Shown: piece by piece, positions 8,326 to 20,805 of the stretch
How positions within the stretch are numbered: the stretch's first letter is position 1
How the letters are laid out: the number at the start of each line of letters is the position of its first letter
Assembly: GCA_016869145.1 (NCBI GenBank)
Contig: VGEU01000003.1
Span: 30,445-94,444, forward strand
DNA from: Alphaproteobacteria bacterium
GTDB taxonomy: Bacteria; Pseudomonadota; Alphaproteobacteria; MPNO01; VGEU01
Reading direction: 5' to 3'
DNA: 64,000 bases
The notes under the pieces: model-generated
Seen by the model: the letters and a program-made list of their open reading frames with translations, nothing else
Told to the model about the DNA's origin: nothing
The model's database searches: none
Program-made: the position numbers and the translations under genes

Positions 8326-8331
8326 ACGCCC

Positions 8332-9213
8332 ATGACCTATGACGATCCGGTGACGCGCGCGAGGACCTGGCTGACCGGGGTGCGCCTGCCGTGGTCGCGC
8401 CCGTCAGCGCCGCGCGTCAACGTGGTGCGCCTCGCCGGTGCGATCGGCGGGCTCGGGCCGATGCGGCGCGGACTGACGCTCGCCGGTGTCGAGCCGGTGC
8501 TCGAGCGTGCCTTCGGCGCCGGCCATCCGGTCGCGGTCGCGCTGGTGATCAATTCGCCGGGTGGCTCGGCCGTCCAGTCGGCGCTGATCGCGGGCCGCAT
8601 CCGGGCGCTCGCCGACGAGAGAAAGGTTCCCGTATTCGCGTTCGCCGAGGATGTCGCGGCCTCGGGCGGATACTGGCTCGCCTCGGCGGCGGACGAGATT
8701 CATGCCGACGCCTCCTCCATCGTCGGCTCGATCGGCGTGATCGCGGCCGGCTTCGGCTTCCAGGGCGCGCTCGAGCGGCTCGGCGTCGAGCGCCGGCTTC
8801 ACGCCACCGGTCCGCGCAAGGGGATGCTCGATCCGTTCCGGCCCGAATCCGACGCCGATGTCGCGCGGCTCCGTGCGCTCCAGGACGACATCTTCGCGAG
8901 CTTCAAGGCGCAGGTGCGCGCGCGGCGCGGCGCGAAGCTCAAGGCCGATGACGCGGTTCTCTTCGATGGTGGTGTCTGGACCGGGCGCGAGGCGCTCGCG
9001 CTCGGGTTGATCGATGGTCTCGGCGACCCGCGCACGGTGATGCGTGTCCGTTTCGGCGACAAGGTCAGGCTGCGGAGCGTCGGCGCGCGGCCGTCGCGGC
9101 TTCGCCGCATCATGCCGTGGGCAGGAAGCGCCGAGGACCGCGCCGCCGCGTGGACGCTCGGCACGCTCGCCGCGGTCGAGGAATGGGCGCTGTGGCGCCG
9201 GTTCGGGTTGTAG
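8332..9213 (+). CDS. S49 family serine peptidase (SppA/SohB-like)
   Basis: A 293-residue ClpP-fold peptidase. The nucleophile is the serine of DVAASGGYWLAS, the general base is the lysine in TGPRKGMLDPF, and the oxyanion region is LVINSPGGSAVQSALI. Family members cut leftover signal peptides and other membrane-embedded peptides. There is no clear N-terminal membrane helix, unlike SppA proper, so it resembles the short single-domain SohB-like forms that act on the cytoplasmic side or attach peripherally. It follows the methyltransferase gene and precedes a small membrane zinc-ribbon protein whose ribosome site overlaps this stop codon. Confidence 0.82.
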   Translation: MTYDDPVTRARTWLTGVRLPWSRPSAPRVNVVRLAGAIGGLGPMRRGLTLAGVEPVLERAFGAGHPVAVALVINSPGGSAVQSALIAGRIRALADERKVPVFAFAEDVAASGGYWLASAADEIHADASSIVGSIGVIAAGFGFQGALERLGVERRLHATGPRKGMLDPFRPESDADVARLRALQDDIFASFKAQVRARRGAKLKADDAVLFDGGVWTGREALALGLIDGLGDPRTVMRVRFGDKVRLRSVGARPSRLRRIMPWAGSAEDRAAAWTLGTLAAVEEWALWRRFGL

Positions 9214-9224
9214 GAGACCGGGTC

Positions 9225-9467
9225 GTGGGCGCCGGCATCGGCAAGATCGTCGTCCTCATACTCGCGATCGCGGTGGTCTGGTTCGGTTTCCGCTGGGTGC
9301 AGCGTTACATCGCGGCGAAGAACGCCGCCCAGACCGCGAAGCCGGCCGAGCCCAAGGCGCTCGAAGCGGAGGCGACGGTCCGCTGCGGCCGCTGCGGCAC
9401 GTTCGTCCCGGCCTCCGGCGCGAAGCCCTGCGAGCGGGCCGACTGTGCCTGGTCCGCACCTTCGTAG
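9225..9467 (+). CDS. Small membrane protein with C-terminal Cys4 ribbon (PP0621-like)
   Basis: An 80-residue protein with one N-terminal membrane helix (KIVVLILAIAVVWFGFRW), an Ala/Lys/Pro-rich linker, and a short ribbon VRCGRCGTFVP ... KPCERADCAW with four cysteines that could bind zinc. This matches the layout of PP0621-type proteins, whose function is unknown. GTG at 9225 is preferred because AGGAG, overlapping the upstream stop, lies 8 bases before it. A longer form from an ATG inside the peptidase gene is less likely. Confidence 0.65.
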   Translation: MGAGIGKIVVLILAIAVVWFGFRWVQRYIAAKNAAQTAKPAEPKALEAEATVRCGRCGTFVPASGAKPCERADCAWSAPS

Positions 9468-9490
9468 AGTGTTCATAAACCCGGGCAAAC

Positions 9491-9520
9491 TTGACCCTCG
9501 CGCAAGGCGGCCTGTATGGT
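9491..9520 (+). promoter_or_regulatory. Sigma-70-type promoter of glyQ-glyS
   Basis: TTGACC (9491-9496) and TATGGT (9515-9520) are 18 bases apart. Transcription would start about 25 bases before the glyQ ATG. Confidence 0.5.
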
Positions 9521-9550
9521 TCGCCCGCCTTTCCCGGGATCTCTCCGCCC

Positions 9551-10426
9551 ATGACGCAACCGCGCGCGCCGTCGTTCCAGGCGCTGATCCTCCAGCTGCA
9601 CGACTACTGGTCGCGCCAGGGCTGCGTCATCCTCCAGCCCTATGACATGGAGGTGGGCGCCGGCACATTCCATCCGGCGACGACGCTCCGCGCGCTCGGC
9701 CCGAAGCCGTGGCGCGCGGCCTACGTGCAGCCGTCGCGCCGGCCGACCGACGGTCGCTACGGCGAGAACCCGAACCGACTGCAACACTATTATCAGTATC
9801 AGGTCATCCTGAAGCCGTCGCCCGAGGGCAGCCAGGAGCTCTATCTCGACAGCCTGCGCGCGCTGGGCGTCGACCCGGCGCTGCACGACATCCGCTTCGT
9901 CGAGGACGACTGGGAGAGCCCGACGCTCGGCGCCGCCGGGCTCGGCTGGGAGGTCTGGTGCGACGGCATGGAGGTGACGCAGTTCACCTATTTCCAGCAG
10001 GTCGGCGGCATCGAATGCGACCCGGTTTCGGTCGAGCTCACCTACGGGCTCGAGCGGCTCGCGATGTATATCCAGGGTGTCGAGAACGTCTACGACCTCG
10101 ACTTCAACGGCGCCGGCGTCAAGTACGGCGATGTATTCCTGCAGGCCGAGCGCGAGTACTCCGCCTACAATTTTGAGCACGCCAACACCGACACGCTCCT
10201 GAGGCAGTTCGGTTTCGCCGAGGCCGAATGCCAGGCGCTCCTCGAGAAGAAGCTCGCGCTGCCCGCCTACGACCAGTGCATCAAGGCGAGCCACACCTTC
10301 AATCTCCTCGACGCGCGCGGCGTCATCAGCGTCACCGAGCGCGCCGCCTATATCGGCCGCGTGCGCGCAATGGCGAAGGGCTGCTGCGAGGCGTGGCTCG
10401 CGAGCCAGGGCGGTCGCGATGGCTGA
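9551..10426 (+). CDS. glyQ: Glycyl-tRNA synthetase alpha subunit
   Basis: A 291-residue catalytic alpha subunit of the bacterial alpha2beta2 glycyl-tRNA synthetase. The family hallmarks are clear: [17 protein letters not shown] at the start, [40 protein letters not shown] (motif 2 region) and the [21 protein letters not shown] block (motif 3). It charges tRNA-Gly together with the beta subunit, whose ATG overlaps the last 8 bases of this gene, so the two are translationally coupled. Confidence 0.97.
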   Translation: MTQPRAPSFQALILQLHDYWSRQGCVILQPYDMEVGAGTFHPATTLRALGPKPWRAAYVQPSRRPTDGRYGENPNRLQHYYQYQVILKPSPEGSQELYLDSLRALGVDPALHDIRFVEDDWESPTLGAAGLGWEVWCDGMEVTQFTYFQQVGGIECDPVSVELTYGLERLAMYIQGVENVYDLDFNGAGVKYGDVFLQAEREYSAYNFEHANTDTLLRQFGFAEAECQALLEKKLALPAYDQCIKASHTFNLLDARGVISVTERAAYIGRVRAMAKGCCEAWLASQGGRDG

Positions 10427-12521
10427 GCTCCTGCTCGAGCTCTTCTCCGAGGAGATTCCGGCCGGCATGCAGGCGCGCGCGGCCGAGGACCTGGAGCGCG
10501 TCGTCGTCGAGCGGCTGAAGGCCGCCCAGCTCGCGCCCGAGACCGCGCGCAGCTTCGTCACGCCGCGCCGGCTTGCGCTGGTCGCGACCGGGCTTCCGGT
10601 CCAGCAGGCCGATGTCACCGAGGACCGTCGCGGCCCCCGTGTCGGTGCGCCCGACAACGCGATCCAGGGCTTCCTCAAGGCGAACGGCCTCGCCTCGCTC
10701 GACCAGTGCGAGAAGCGCGACACCGGCAAAGGCGAGTTCTGGTTCGCGATCGTCCGCCGCAGCGGACAGCCGACCGCAGCGGTCTTATCGGGCCTTCTCG
10801 CCGAGGCGATCGCCGCGCTGCCGTGGCAGAAGTCGATGCGCTGGGGCGCCGGCGCGATGCGCTGGGTGCGCCCGCTTCAACGCATCCTCTGCCTGTTCGA
10901 CGGCAACACCGTGCCGATCGCGCTCGCCAACCCGGTACCGGTCGGCGATGCCACCGCGGGCCACCGCTTCATGGCGCCGGCACCGATTGCGGTCAGCGCG
11001 TTCGACGACTACGCGGCGAAGCTCCGCGCCGCCCACGTGGTGCTCGACGCCGAGGAGCGCAAGCGCCTCATTCTCGAGCGTGCCGGTGCGCTCGCGCGCT
11101 CGGCCGGGCTCGCGCTCCGCGACGATCCCGGTCTCGTCGCCGAGGTCGCGGGTCTCGTCGAATGGCCGGTCGTCCTGATGGGGACGATCGATCCCGCCTT
11201 CATGGAGGTGCCGCCCGAGGTGCTGATCACCGCGATGCGCACTCATCAGCGCTACTTCGCGACCCTCGATAGCGCGGGCCGGCTCGCCAACCGCTTCGTC
11301 GTCGTCGCCAACCGCGAGACCGCGGATGGCGGGGCCGCGGTCGTCGCCGGCAACGAGCGCGTGCTCCGCGCCCGGCTCTCCGACGCGCGCTTTTTCTGGG
11401 ACCAGGATCGCAAGCGCCCGCTCGAATCGCGCGTGTCGGCGCTCGCCGACATGGTGTTCCACGCCAAGCTCGGGACGATCGCTGCGAAGGTCGTGCGTCT
11501 GCAGGCGCTTGCGGCCGAGCTCGCGCCCCATGTTCCGGGCGCCGACATCGACCAGGTGCGGAGCGCGGCGACGTTGTGCAAGGCGGACCTCACCGCCGGG
11601 ATGGTCGGGGAGTTCCCCGAGCTTCAAGGCGTGATGGGACGCTACTACGCGCACCACGAGGGCGAGAAGGACGCGGTCGCCGATGCGATCGCCGAGCACT
11701 ATTCGCCCGCGGGCCCCAACGATCGCTGCCCGACCGCGCCCGTCTCCGTCGCGGTCGCGCTCGCCGACAAGATCGACAGCCTCGTCGGCTTCTTCGCGAT
11801 CGGCGAGAAGCCGACCGGCTCGCGCGATCCCTTCGCGCTCAGGCGCGCGGCACTCGGCATCATCCGGCTGGTCATCGAGAACAGACTGCGGCTGCCGCTC
11901 CGCGAGGCGTTCCGGCGCGCCTACTGGGGCTACAACGAGGCCGTCGCGGGGTTTGAGAAGGGGCTTGAAAAGGGCCATCGGCCGAAGGTGCTCGAGCGCG
12001 AGCTCCTCGATTTCTTCGCCGACCGTCTCAAGGTGCATCTGCGCGGGGAGGGCGTCCGCCACGACCTGATCGGCGCCGTCTTCGCGCTGGGCGATGAGGA
12101 CGATCTCGTTCGGCTTCTGGCGCGCGTCGAGGCGCTGCGTGCCTTCGTCGCGACCGACGACGGGGCCAATCTCCTGATCGCCTATCGTCGCGCCGCCAAC
12201 ATCGTCGCGATCGAGGAAAAGAAGGACGGCGTCCGCCATGATGGTGATCCGTCGGAGTCCGATCTCGCCGAGGCCGAGGAGCGGGCGCTCTATGCCGCGC
12301 TCGGGACGGCGCGCGCGACACGGGACGCGGCGCTCGGGCGCGAGGACTTCGCGGTGGCGATGACGGCGCTCGCCGGGCTGCGGCGCCCGGTCGATTCCTT
12401 CTTCGACAAGGTCCTTGTTAACGCCGAGGTGCCGGACTTACGCCGGAACCGGCTGCGGCTCCTGTCGCGGATCCGCTCGACGATGAACGGTATGGCGGAC
12501 TTCTCGCAGATCGAGGGGTGA
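10419..12521 (+). CDS. glyS: Glycyl-tRNA synthetase beta subunit
   Basis: A 700-residue beta subunit, the usual length. It starts [18 protein letters not shown], contains [10 protein letters not shown], the HD-like region [30 protein letters not shown] and a C-terminal anticodon-binding/DALR-type helical domain ending [19 protein letters not shown]. It binds tRNA and completes the GlyRS enzyme with GlyQ. It is directly followed by ppdK, two bases on, an order common in alphaproteobacteria. Confidence 0.96.
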   Translation: MAELLLELFSEEIPAGMQARAAEDLERVVVERLKAAQLAPETARSFVTPRRLALVATGLPVQQADVTEDRRGPRVGAPDNAIQGFLKANGLASLDQCEKRDTGKGEFWFAIVRRSGQPTAAVLSGLLAEAIAALPWQKSMRWGAGAMRWVRPLQRILCLFDGNTVPIALANPVPVGDATAGHRFMAPAPIAVSAFDDYAAKLRAAHVVLDAEERKRLILERAGALARSAGLALRDDPGLVAEVAGLVEWPVVLMGTIDPAFMEVPPEVLITAMRTHQRYFATLDSAGRLANRFVVVANRETADGGAAVVAGNERVLRARLSDARFFWDQDRKRPLESRVSALADMVFHAKLGTIAAKVVRLQALAAELAPHVPGADIDQVRSAATLCKADLTAGMVGEFPELQGVMGRYYAHHEGEKDAVADAIAEHYSPAGPNDRCPTAPVSVAVALADKIDSLVGFFAIGEKPTGSRDPFALRRAALGIIRLVIENRLRLPLREAFRRAYWGYNEAVAGFEKGLEKGHRPKVLERELLDFFADRLKVHLRGEGVRHDLIGAVFALGDEDDLVRLLARVEALRAFVATDDGANLLIAYRRAANIVAIEEKKDGVRHDGDPSESDLAEAEERALYAALGTARATRDAALGREDFAVAMTALAGLRRPVDSFFDKVLVNAEVPDLRRNRLRLLSRIRSTMNGMADFSQIEG

Positions 12522-12523
12522 GC

Positions 12524-15223
<2,700 letters not shown>

Positions 15224-15296
15224 CGCCGCTCGACGACGCGGAGCCTTCGTGCAACGCTGCGGGTCGCGCATTGCCGCCCGCGGCGACCAGGTCCCC

Positions 15297-16403
15297 ATGA
15301 AGCTCGCTTTTTTCACGATGCCGCTCCATCCGCCCGAGCGCGATTTCGCGGAGACCCTGAAGGAGGATCGAGAGGCCTTTCTTCTCGCCGACCGGCTCGG
15401 CTTCGCCGAGGGGTTCATGGGCGAGCATGCGACCGATCGCGCCGAAACGGTCACCTCCTGCGTCGCCTTTCTCGCCTCGATCGCCTACGCGACGAAGACC
15501 ATGGTGCTCGGCACCGGGACGGTGAACCTGACGCTCGCCCATCCGGCGGTCGTCGCGGGCCAGGTCGCGATGCTCGACAACATGCTCGAGGGACGGTTCC
15601 TGTTCGGCATCAGCCCGGGCGCCCTCCAGTCGGACTTCGAGGCGCTCGGCGTCCTCGACAAGAACCGCGGCGAGATGTTCCTGGAGGCGATCGACCACAT
15701 CCTTGCGCTGTGGACGACAGCGCCGCCCTACCGCCGCCGCGGCAAGCACTGGACGATCACGACCGAGAGGACGCTGATCGAGGAGATCGGCCAGGGCGTA
15801 ATGGTGCCGACCTACCAGAAGCCGCACCCGCCGATCGTCATCACCGTCGTGGCGCCGCAGTCGAAGGGGATCGCGCCGGCGGCGGCGCGCGGCTGGATGC
15901 CGATCTCGGCGAACTTCCTGATGCCCGTGGGTGTCGCGACGCACTGGCCGAGCTATGTCGAGGGCTGTCGCCAGGGCGGCCGCGTCGCGCGCGTCGAGGA
16001 CTGGCGGGTCGCCAAGAGCATCTTCGTCGCCGATGACGACCGCGTGGCGCGTCGCTACGCGATCGAGGACGCGCGGAGCCCCTATCGGTTCTATCTCGCG
16101 CAGCTGATGCGGAAGCTCATCTCGATCGGTCGCTACGAGGTGTTCAAGCACGATCCCGCGATGCCGAACGAGGCGGTCACCCTCGACGATGTGCTCGAAC
16201 GGTTGGTCATCGCGGGCTCTGTTGACAACGTCGTCGACCAGATTCTCGCCTTCCGCGAGACGGTCGGCGATTTCGGGACGCTGGTCTATGCCGGCCACGA
16301 CTGGGCGGATCCGCATCTCGCCAAGCGCTCGATGGAGTTGATGGCGACCGAAGTGATGCCCTGCATCAACAAGGCGATCGGAGCGCGCGTCCGCCTCGGG
16401 TGA
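15297..16403 (+). CDS. LLM-class flavin-dependent oxidoreductase
   Basis: A 368-residue luciferase-like TIM-barrel enzyme (MKLAFFTMPLHPPERDFAETL at the start; ERTLIEEI; GPGF-like loop replaced by FGISPGALQSDF). Such enzymes use FMN or F420 supplied by a partner and oxygenate or oxidise a substrate. The sequence KHWTITTER before the insertion and PHPPIVITVVAPQSKG fit the alkanal monooxygenase-like group. No reductase is adjacent and the substrate is unknown. It is a separate unit from ppdK: there is no overlap and the ribosome site is weak. Confidence 0.75.
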   Translation: MKLAFFTMPLHPPERDFAETLKEDREAFLLADRLGFAEGFMGEHATDRAETVTSCVAFLASIAYATKTMVLGTGTVNLTLAHPAVVAGQVAMLDNMLEGRFLFGISPGALQSDFEALGVLDKNRGEMFLEAIDHILALWTTAPPYRRRGKHWTITTERTLIEEIGQGVMVPTYQKPHPPIVITVVAPQSKGIAPAAARGWMPISANFLMPVGVATHWPSYVEGCRQGGRVARVEDWRVAKSIFVADDDRVARRYAIEDARSPYRFYLAQLMRKLISIGRYEVFKHDPAMPNEAVTLDDVLERLVIAGSVDNVVDQILAFRETVGDFGTLVYAGHDWADPHLAKRSMELMATEVMPCINKAIGARVRLG

Positions 16404-16514
16404 TCCGCGCGCACCGGGCCGCGACCGTTGGCAAGGCCGCCGCCGCCGTGATCCCGGTCATGCCGTCGAGCGGGGCCGCTTTCGCGCTGCGGGCTTGGCC
16501 CTTATAGTTCGCCC

Positions 16515-17651
16515 ATGGCAGGATTGGCCCGCCCGGAATTAGGTGCGCGGATCGTCGTCGCGATGTCGGGCGGCGTCGATTCGTCGGTGACGGCCGCGCT
16601 CCTCAAGGAGGCCGGCCACGAGGTCATCGGCATAACGCTTCGGCTCCATGACGGCGCGGAGACGACGGCGCGAACCAAGACCTGTTGCGCCGGTCGCGAC
16701 GTCTATGACGCGCGATGCGTCGCCGAGGCGCTCGACATCCCGCATTACGTGTTCGATTACGCCGATCGCTTTCGCCGCGACGTGATGGAGCCGTTCGCCG
16801 ACGCCTACGTGGCGGGCGAGACGCCGGTGCCGTGTGTTCTCTGCAACCGGACGGTCAAGTTCCGCGACCTTCTCGAGGCGGCGCGCGATCTCGGCGCGGC
16901 GGCGCTCGCGACCGGGCACTATGTCCGCCGCGTCGCGGGACCGGCCGGGGTGGAACTCCACCGCGGCGCCGACCCGGCGCGCGACCAGAGCTATTTCCTG
17001 TTCGCGACAACGCGCGCGGAGCTCGACTTCCTTCGCTTTCCCGTCGGCGGGCTCGCGAAGGACGAGGTCCGCGCGCACGCGCGGCGTTTCGCGTTGCCGG
17101 TCGCGGCCAAGCCCGACAGCCAGGACATCTGCTTCGTCCCCGATGGCGACTACGCCGCGCTCGTCGCCCGGCTGCGGCCGTCGGCGGCGGCGCCGGGCGA
17201 GATCGTTCATGTCGACGGCCGCGTGCTCGGCCGCCACGCGGGCATCATCCATTACACGGTCGGCCAGCGCCGCGGCCTCGGCATCGCCGCGGACGAGGCT
17301 CTCTACGTGGTGCGGCTCGAGCCGGCGGCGCGTCGCGTCGTGGTCGGCCCGCGCGCCGCGTTGGCGCGGACACGGATCGCGCTCCGCGACGTCAACTGGC
17401 TCGGCGTGGCCGATGGCCCGCCGGCGGCGGGCGCCGACGTCGCGGTGCGTATCCGCTCGACCCAGGCCGCGGTCGAGGCGCGCATCCGGCCGACGCGGGG
17501 CGGCGGCGCGATCGCCGAGCTCGCGGTGCCGGAGACCGCGGTCGCGCCCGGCCAGGCCTGCGTCTTCTATGACGGGGACCGCGTGCTCGGCGGCGGCTGG
17601 ATTGCGCGGAGCGACACGGCCGCGATTCAGTTTGACCGCGACGGGTCCTAG
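16515..17651 (+). CDS. mnmA: tRNA 2-thiouridine(34) synthase
   Basis: A 378-residue MnmA that thiolates U34 of tRNA-Lys, -Glu and -Gln. The PP-loop is [15 protein letters not shown] at residue 15. The catalytic cysteines are in TPVPCVLCN (about 100) and [11 protein letters not shown] (about 200). [13 protein letters not shown] and the C-terminal beta-barrel with [10 protein letters not shown] follow. No ribosome site is visible. Instead TATAGT at 16503-16508 ends 6 bases before the ATG, so the mRNA may begin at the start codon. The 3' end carries the tRNA-Met promoter. Confidence 0.93.
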   Translation: MAGLARPELGARIVVAMSGGVDSSVTAALLKEAGHEVIGITLRLHDGAETTARTKTCCAGRDVYDARCVAEALDIPHYVFDYADRFRRDVMEPFADAYVAGETPVPCVLCNRTVKFRDLLEAARDLGAAALATGHYVRRVAGPAGVELHRGADPARDQSYFLFATTRAELDFLRFPVGGLAKDEVRAHARRFALPVAAKPDSQDICFVPDGDYAALVARLRPSAAAPGEIVHVDGRVLGRHAGIIHYTVGQRRGLGIAADEALYVVRLEPAARRVVVGPRAALARTRIALRDVNWLGVADGPPAAGADVAVRIRSTQAAVEARIRPTRGGGAIAELAVPETAVAPGQACVFYDGDRVLGGGWIARSDTAAIQFDRDGS

Positions 17652-17660
17652 GCCCTATAC
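17632..17660 (+). promoter_or_regulatory. Sigma-70-type promoter of tRNA-Met
   Basis: TTGACC (17632-17637) and CTATAC (17655-17660) are 17 bases apart. The -35 element lies inside the end of mnmA. Transcription would start near 17667, about 24 bases before the tRNA. Confidence 0.55.
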
Positions 17661-17690
17661 GCGGTCTCCGCGCCCGTCGGGGCGCACGGT

Positions 17691-17765
17691 GGCGGGGTAG
17701 CTCAGCGGTAGAGCAGGGGAATCATAATCCCTTGGTCGGGGGTTCAAATCCCTCCCCCGCTACCA
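17691..17765 (+). tRNA. tRNA-Met (anticodon CAT)
   Basis: A cloverleaf with acceptor GGCGGGG/CCCCGCT (a G1-U72 wobble at the tip), D arm GCTC/GAGC, anticodon stem GGGGA/TCCCT with loop ATCATAA, T arm GGGGG-TTCAAAT-CCCTC, discriminator A and encoded CCA. The CAT anticodon without initiator features (no run of three GC pairs in the anticodon stem on both sides) fits elongator Met. A tRNA-Ile2 modified by TilS cannot be excluded by eye. Confidence 0.9.
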
Positions 17766-17829
17766 ACGTTACAGCACCGGCGCGCGTCCTTTGGCCGAAG
17801 CGTCCCTTTATCGGCGCGCATCGCAGGGT

Positions 17830-18678
17830 TCAGTTGCTCGAAGGCCGCCAGCTCTGGAAATAGCCTTCGACACGCTGCAGGACCGCGGAGATGCCAATCC
17901 CGGCGCCGGCGACGATCACGACGCAGGCGAATAGCAGGTCGGTCTTGAACATCATGCCGGCCTGGCCGACGAGATAGCCGATGCCCTTGCTGCCGGCGAA
18001 GAACTCGCCGACGACGACGCCGATCAGACCATGCGCGAGCCCTTGGCGCAGACCGACGATGATGAACGGAACCGTCGAGGGCAGCACGACGGTGCGGAAC
18101 AAGTCCCACTGCGTCGCGCGGAACGATCGCGCGGCGCCGAGCAGCTCATCGTCGGTCGTGCGCACGCCGGCCATCGCGTTGAGCAGGATCGGAAAGAACG
18201 CCGACAGGAATACGATGAAGGCCTTCGAGGCGAAGCCGAGACCGAACCAGATCACGATCAGCGGCACGAACACGATGCGCGGCGTCGAGTAGAGGCCGTT
18301 GATGAACGGATCCAGTATCAGGCGCGGCAGGCGATACCAGCCGAGAACGATGCCGAGAGGAATCGCGACGAGCGCGGCGATGCTGAACCCTGTTGCGAAG
18401 TTTTGGGCAGAGAAGGCGAGGTGCTCGAGGATGTCGCCCGAGCCGAACAGGCCGTCCCAGAGCCGCGCGAAGATCGCAGAAGGGCCGCTGAAGAAGAGGG
18501 GATCGATCCGGCCCGCGGACCATGCGGCCTGCCAGATCGCCAGCACGAAGACGACCGACAAGCTGCCGACAATCGCGCCTTCGTTGCGCTGGTAGAAGCT
18601 CTCGGTCGGCCGCACGGGCTCCGCGCCCGCTGCGCCCGCGTCTGCCGGAATGACGGAGACCTGACCATCGGCGTTCAT
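17830..18678 (-). CDS. ABC transporter permease, NitT/TauT type
   Basis: A 282-residue inner-membrane permease with about six helices and the BPD_transp_1 coupling loop ([37 protein letters not shown]), the site that docks the ATPase. It belongs to the SsuC/TauC-like group that imports small anions (sulfonates, nitrate, thiamine precursors, aromatic acids). Its start overlaps the ATPase stop by 4 bases (ATGA). With the ATPase and binding protein it forms one divergent operon next to ring-cleavage genes, so an aromatic acid is the likely cargo, by context only. Confidence 0.85.
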   Translation of the reverse strand: MNADGQVSVIPADAGAAGAEPVRPTESFYQRNEGAIVGSLSVVFVLAIWQAAWSAGRIDPLFFSGPSAIFARLWDGLFGSGDILEHLAFSAQNFATGFSIAALVAIPLGIVLGWYRLPRLILDPFINGLYSTPRIVFVPLIVIWFGLGFASKAFIVFLSAFFPILLNAMAGVRTTDDELLGAARSFRATQWDLFRTVVLPSTVPFIIVGLRQGLAHGLIGVVVGEFFAGSKGIGYLVGQAGMMFKTDLLFACVVIVAGAGIGISAVLQRVEGYFQSWRPSSN

Positions 18679-19508
18679 GCGCGAGCCTCTCCGGTTGTGG
18701 CTTCGGCGGTGCGCACCAGGCCGGCGCGCGTACCCTCCTCCTCGATCAAGGCCCAGATGCCATCGACCAGGGTGAGGAAGTCCGGCCGGCGCTTCAGCGC
18801 CAGCGTTCGAGGCCGCTCGAACGGCACCGCGAACTCCTGCTTCAGTCGTCCCGGGCGCGTGCCGAACACGATCACGCGGTCGGAGAGGAACGCGGCTTCG
18901 TCGATCTGGTGGGTGACGAAAAGCACGGTCTTGCCCGCGTGCGACCAGATGCGCAGCAACTCGGCCTGCATGAACTCGCGCGTCTGAGCATCGAGAGCGG
19001 CGAACGGCTCGTCCATCAGCAGAATCTCCGGATCGGTGGCGAGAGCGCGCGCGAGGTTGACGCGCTGCTGCATGCCGCCCGACAGCTCGGCCGGATAGTG
19101 CCGCTCGAACCCCGCGAGCCCGACCAACCTGATGTGATGCGCCGCCCGATCCTCGATCTCGGACTTGTCGAACTTGCGCTGCAGTTCCATCCCGTAGGTG
19201 ACGTTCGCGAGCGTCGTGCGCCAAGGCAAGAGACGCGGTTGCTGGAACACCGTCGCACGATCGCGTCCCGGACCGTCGATCTGCTTGCCGGCGATCTCGA
19301 TGCGTCCGGCGTCGGGTGCAAGAAGTCCGGTCGCGATATTGAGGAACGTTGTCTTGCCGCAGCCCGACGGCCCGACGATGCAGACGAACTCGCCCTCCGC
19401 GATCGACAGCGTGACATTCGTCAGCGCGGGGATCGGGTCCGGCTCCCCCTTCATCCAGAAATATTTGGAGATGCCTGTGGCGACGAGCTTGTTGGGGCGG
19501 GAACCCAT
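18675..19508 (-). CDS. ABC transporter ATP-binding protein, NitT/TauT type
   Basis: A 277-residue ATPase. Walker A is GPSGCGKTT, the Q loop is [12 protein letters not shown], the signature is [16 protein letters not shown], Walker B is [13 protein letters not shown], and the switch histidine is [17 protein letters not shown]. This matches the SsuB/TauB family, which drives uptake with the adjoining permease. The ATG at 19508 is chosen because AGAGG lies 7 bases upstream; an in-frame extension upstream looks non-coding. Confidence 0.88.
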   Translation of the reverse strand: MGSRPNKLVATGISKYFWMKGEPDPIPALTNVTLSIAEGEFVCIVGPSGCGKTTFLNIATGLLAPDAGRIEIAGKQIDGPGRDRATVFQQPRLLPWRTTLANVTYGMELQRKFDKSEIEDRAAHHIRLVGLAGFERHYPAELSGGMQQRVNLARALATDPEILLMDEPFAALDAQTREFMQAELLRIWSHAGKTVLFVTHQIDEAAFLSDRVIVFGTRPGRLKQEFAVPFERPRTLALKRRPDFLTLVDGIWALIEEEGTRAGLVRTAEATTGEARA

Positions 19509-19589
19509 CGGTTTGCCTCTTTGGCTCAGTTCCTGGCAGCGTTCCGAGCGGAACAGCACCTATCGCCAGGACACCGATCGGGCCGACAC

Positions 19590-20633
19590 CTAGCGGAAGG
19601 ACTCGGCGCGCTTCGCAGCGATCTCTTGCTTGATCCCCGGGCCGAACACCTGCTCGAAGAAGCCCTGGTCGGCGAGCCGGTCGATCATGCTCTGATCGAT
19701 CGCGCGCCGGAAATCGAAGGTCTCAAGCTCCGGCGTCTCCGCCTTGCCGCGTTGGACAATCCCAGACAAAGCGGTCTTCGGCACATACGGCACCCGTTCG
19801 AAGACCTGTGCCTTGATCGTTTCGTCATAGAGGCGCTCGAGTGTCTTGTCGTCGGTCTTCAGTTGCTTCTTCAGCACGCCCAGCACGAACGGCTTGTCGT
19901 CGTAGATGCGCTTGACCGCCTCGATATGCGATTTCAGGAACGCCTCGACGAGTTGCGGTGTCTCGTTCAACACCCGGCGGCGGAACATGTAGCTGGTCGC
20001 GATCGGGATCTGACGGTAGTCCTGCAGTTTGGCGAGTACGTTGAAGCCTTCCTCCTCGAGGAGGTAGTAGTCCGGCGAGGTCAGCATGGCCGCGTCCGCG
20101 AGACCGTTGCGCAGCGACAGCGCCCGTTGCGGGGGTGCACCGGCCGCAATCCACTGCATGCCTTTCGTATCGACCTTCAAGGCTTCGAGCACGCCGAGCG
20201 CGTAGAAGTAGGGTGGATCTCCGATACGGCCGACAGCGATGCGTTTCCGCTCGAGCGATTTGGCATCCGTGATGGCCTTGGTGCTGATCAGTGCGAACTG
20301 GCCGACGAGGAGGGGGCTCCCGATGATGACCACCTGATCGCCCCGAATCGCGGCGAGCATCGCGGTGTCAAGGCCGAGATTGTGCGTCAGCGCCTCGCCC
20401 GAGATCACCGCCGCGGGACCTGCGGGATGCAGTGCGAAATCGACCGTCGCCGTGAGGCCGTTCTTCTCGAAGAGTCCGGCTTCCTTGGCGATCCAGAGCG
20501 GCCAGGTCGTGCTCGACGGCGCGGGATAGACGATCTTCACGCTCGTCATTCTGGATTGGGCGATGGCGGCATTCGGCCAAGCGACCAGCGTGGAAAGCAG
20601 CGCTGCTGTCATCATGCACGAGACGCGCAACAC
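19590..20633 (-). CDS. ABC transporter substrate-binding protein (NMT1/SsuA-like)
   Basis: A 347-residue periplasmic receptor. The signal peptide ends AAIAQ, and the mature protein opens VKIVYPAPSSTTWPLWIAKEAGLFEKNGL, typical of the NMT1/SsuA group. GTG at 20633 is the start, because a perfect AGGAGG lies 5 bases before it. It is the first gene of the importer operon and faces ligJ across a shared 172-base control region, so import and ring cleavage are probably switched together. Confidence 0.82.
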   Translation of the reverse strand: MLRVSCMMTAALLSTLVAWPNAAIAQSRMTSVKIVYPAPSSTTWPLWIAKEAGLFEKNGLTATVDFALHPAGPAAVISGEALTHNLGLDTAMLAAIRGDQVVIIGSPLLVGQFALISTKAITDAKSLERKRIAVGRIGDPPYFYALGVLEALKVDTKGMQWIAAGAPPQRALSLRNGLADAAMLTSPDYYLLEEEGFNVLAKLQDYRQIPIATSYMFRRRVLNETPQLVEAFLKSHIEAVKRIYDDKPFVLGVLKKQLKTDDKTLERLYDETIKAQVFERVPYVPKTALSGIVQRGKAETPELETFDFRRAIDQSMIDRLADQGFFEQVFGPGIKQEIAAKRAESFR

Positions 20634-20739
20634 TGGATCCTCCTGTTCGCTTCTTTGGATCGCTCCATCATCGCCGGTTGCCGGCGCTACGGACAACAGT
20701 GCCGGCATTGCCTTGACACTGATCTAACACGCAAACAGC

Positions 20740-20765
20740 ACGCATACAATATGATATTAAGTTTG
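20740..20765. promoter_or_regulatory. AT-rich palindromic operator candidate between importer and ligJ
   Basis: The 172-base divergent region is otherwise GC-rich, but 20740-20765 is nearly all A/T. It contains the perfect palindrome AATAT-G-ATATT (20748-20758), flanked by ATACA on the left. A TTGACA lies at 20713-20718. This is a natural spot for the GntR/FCD regulator encoded at 23564 to control both directions. No experiment or alignment supports that yet. Confidence 0.4.
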
Positions 20766-20805
20766 ACCAGAAGTTTCCGACAGGATGCACGGGGAGCGCT
20801 GCGCC

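Noticed and set aside
8277..8331. GC-rich inverted repeat (GGGCCC twice) as a terminator
   Set aside because: No T run follows; the bases form the spacer of a well-placed promoter.
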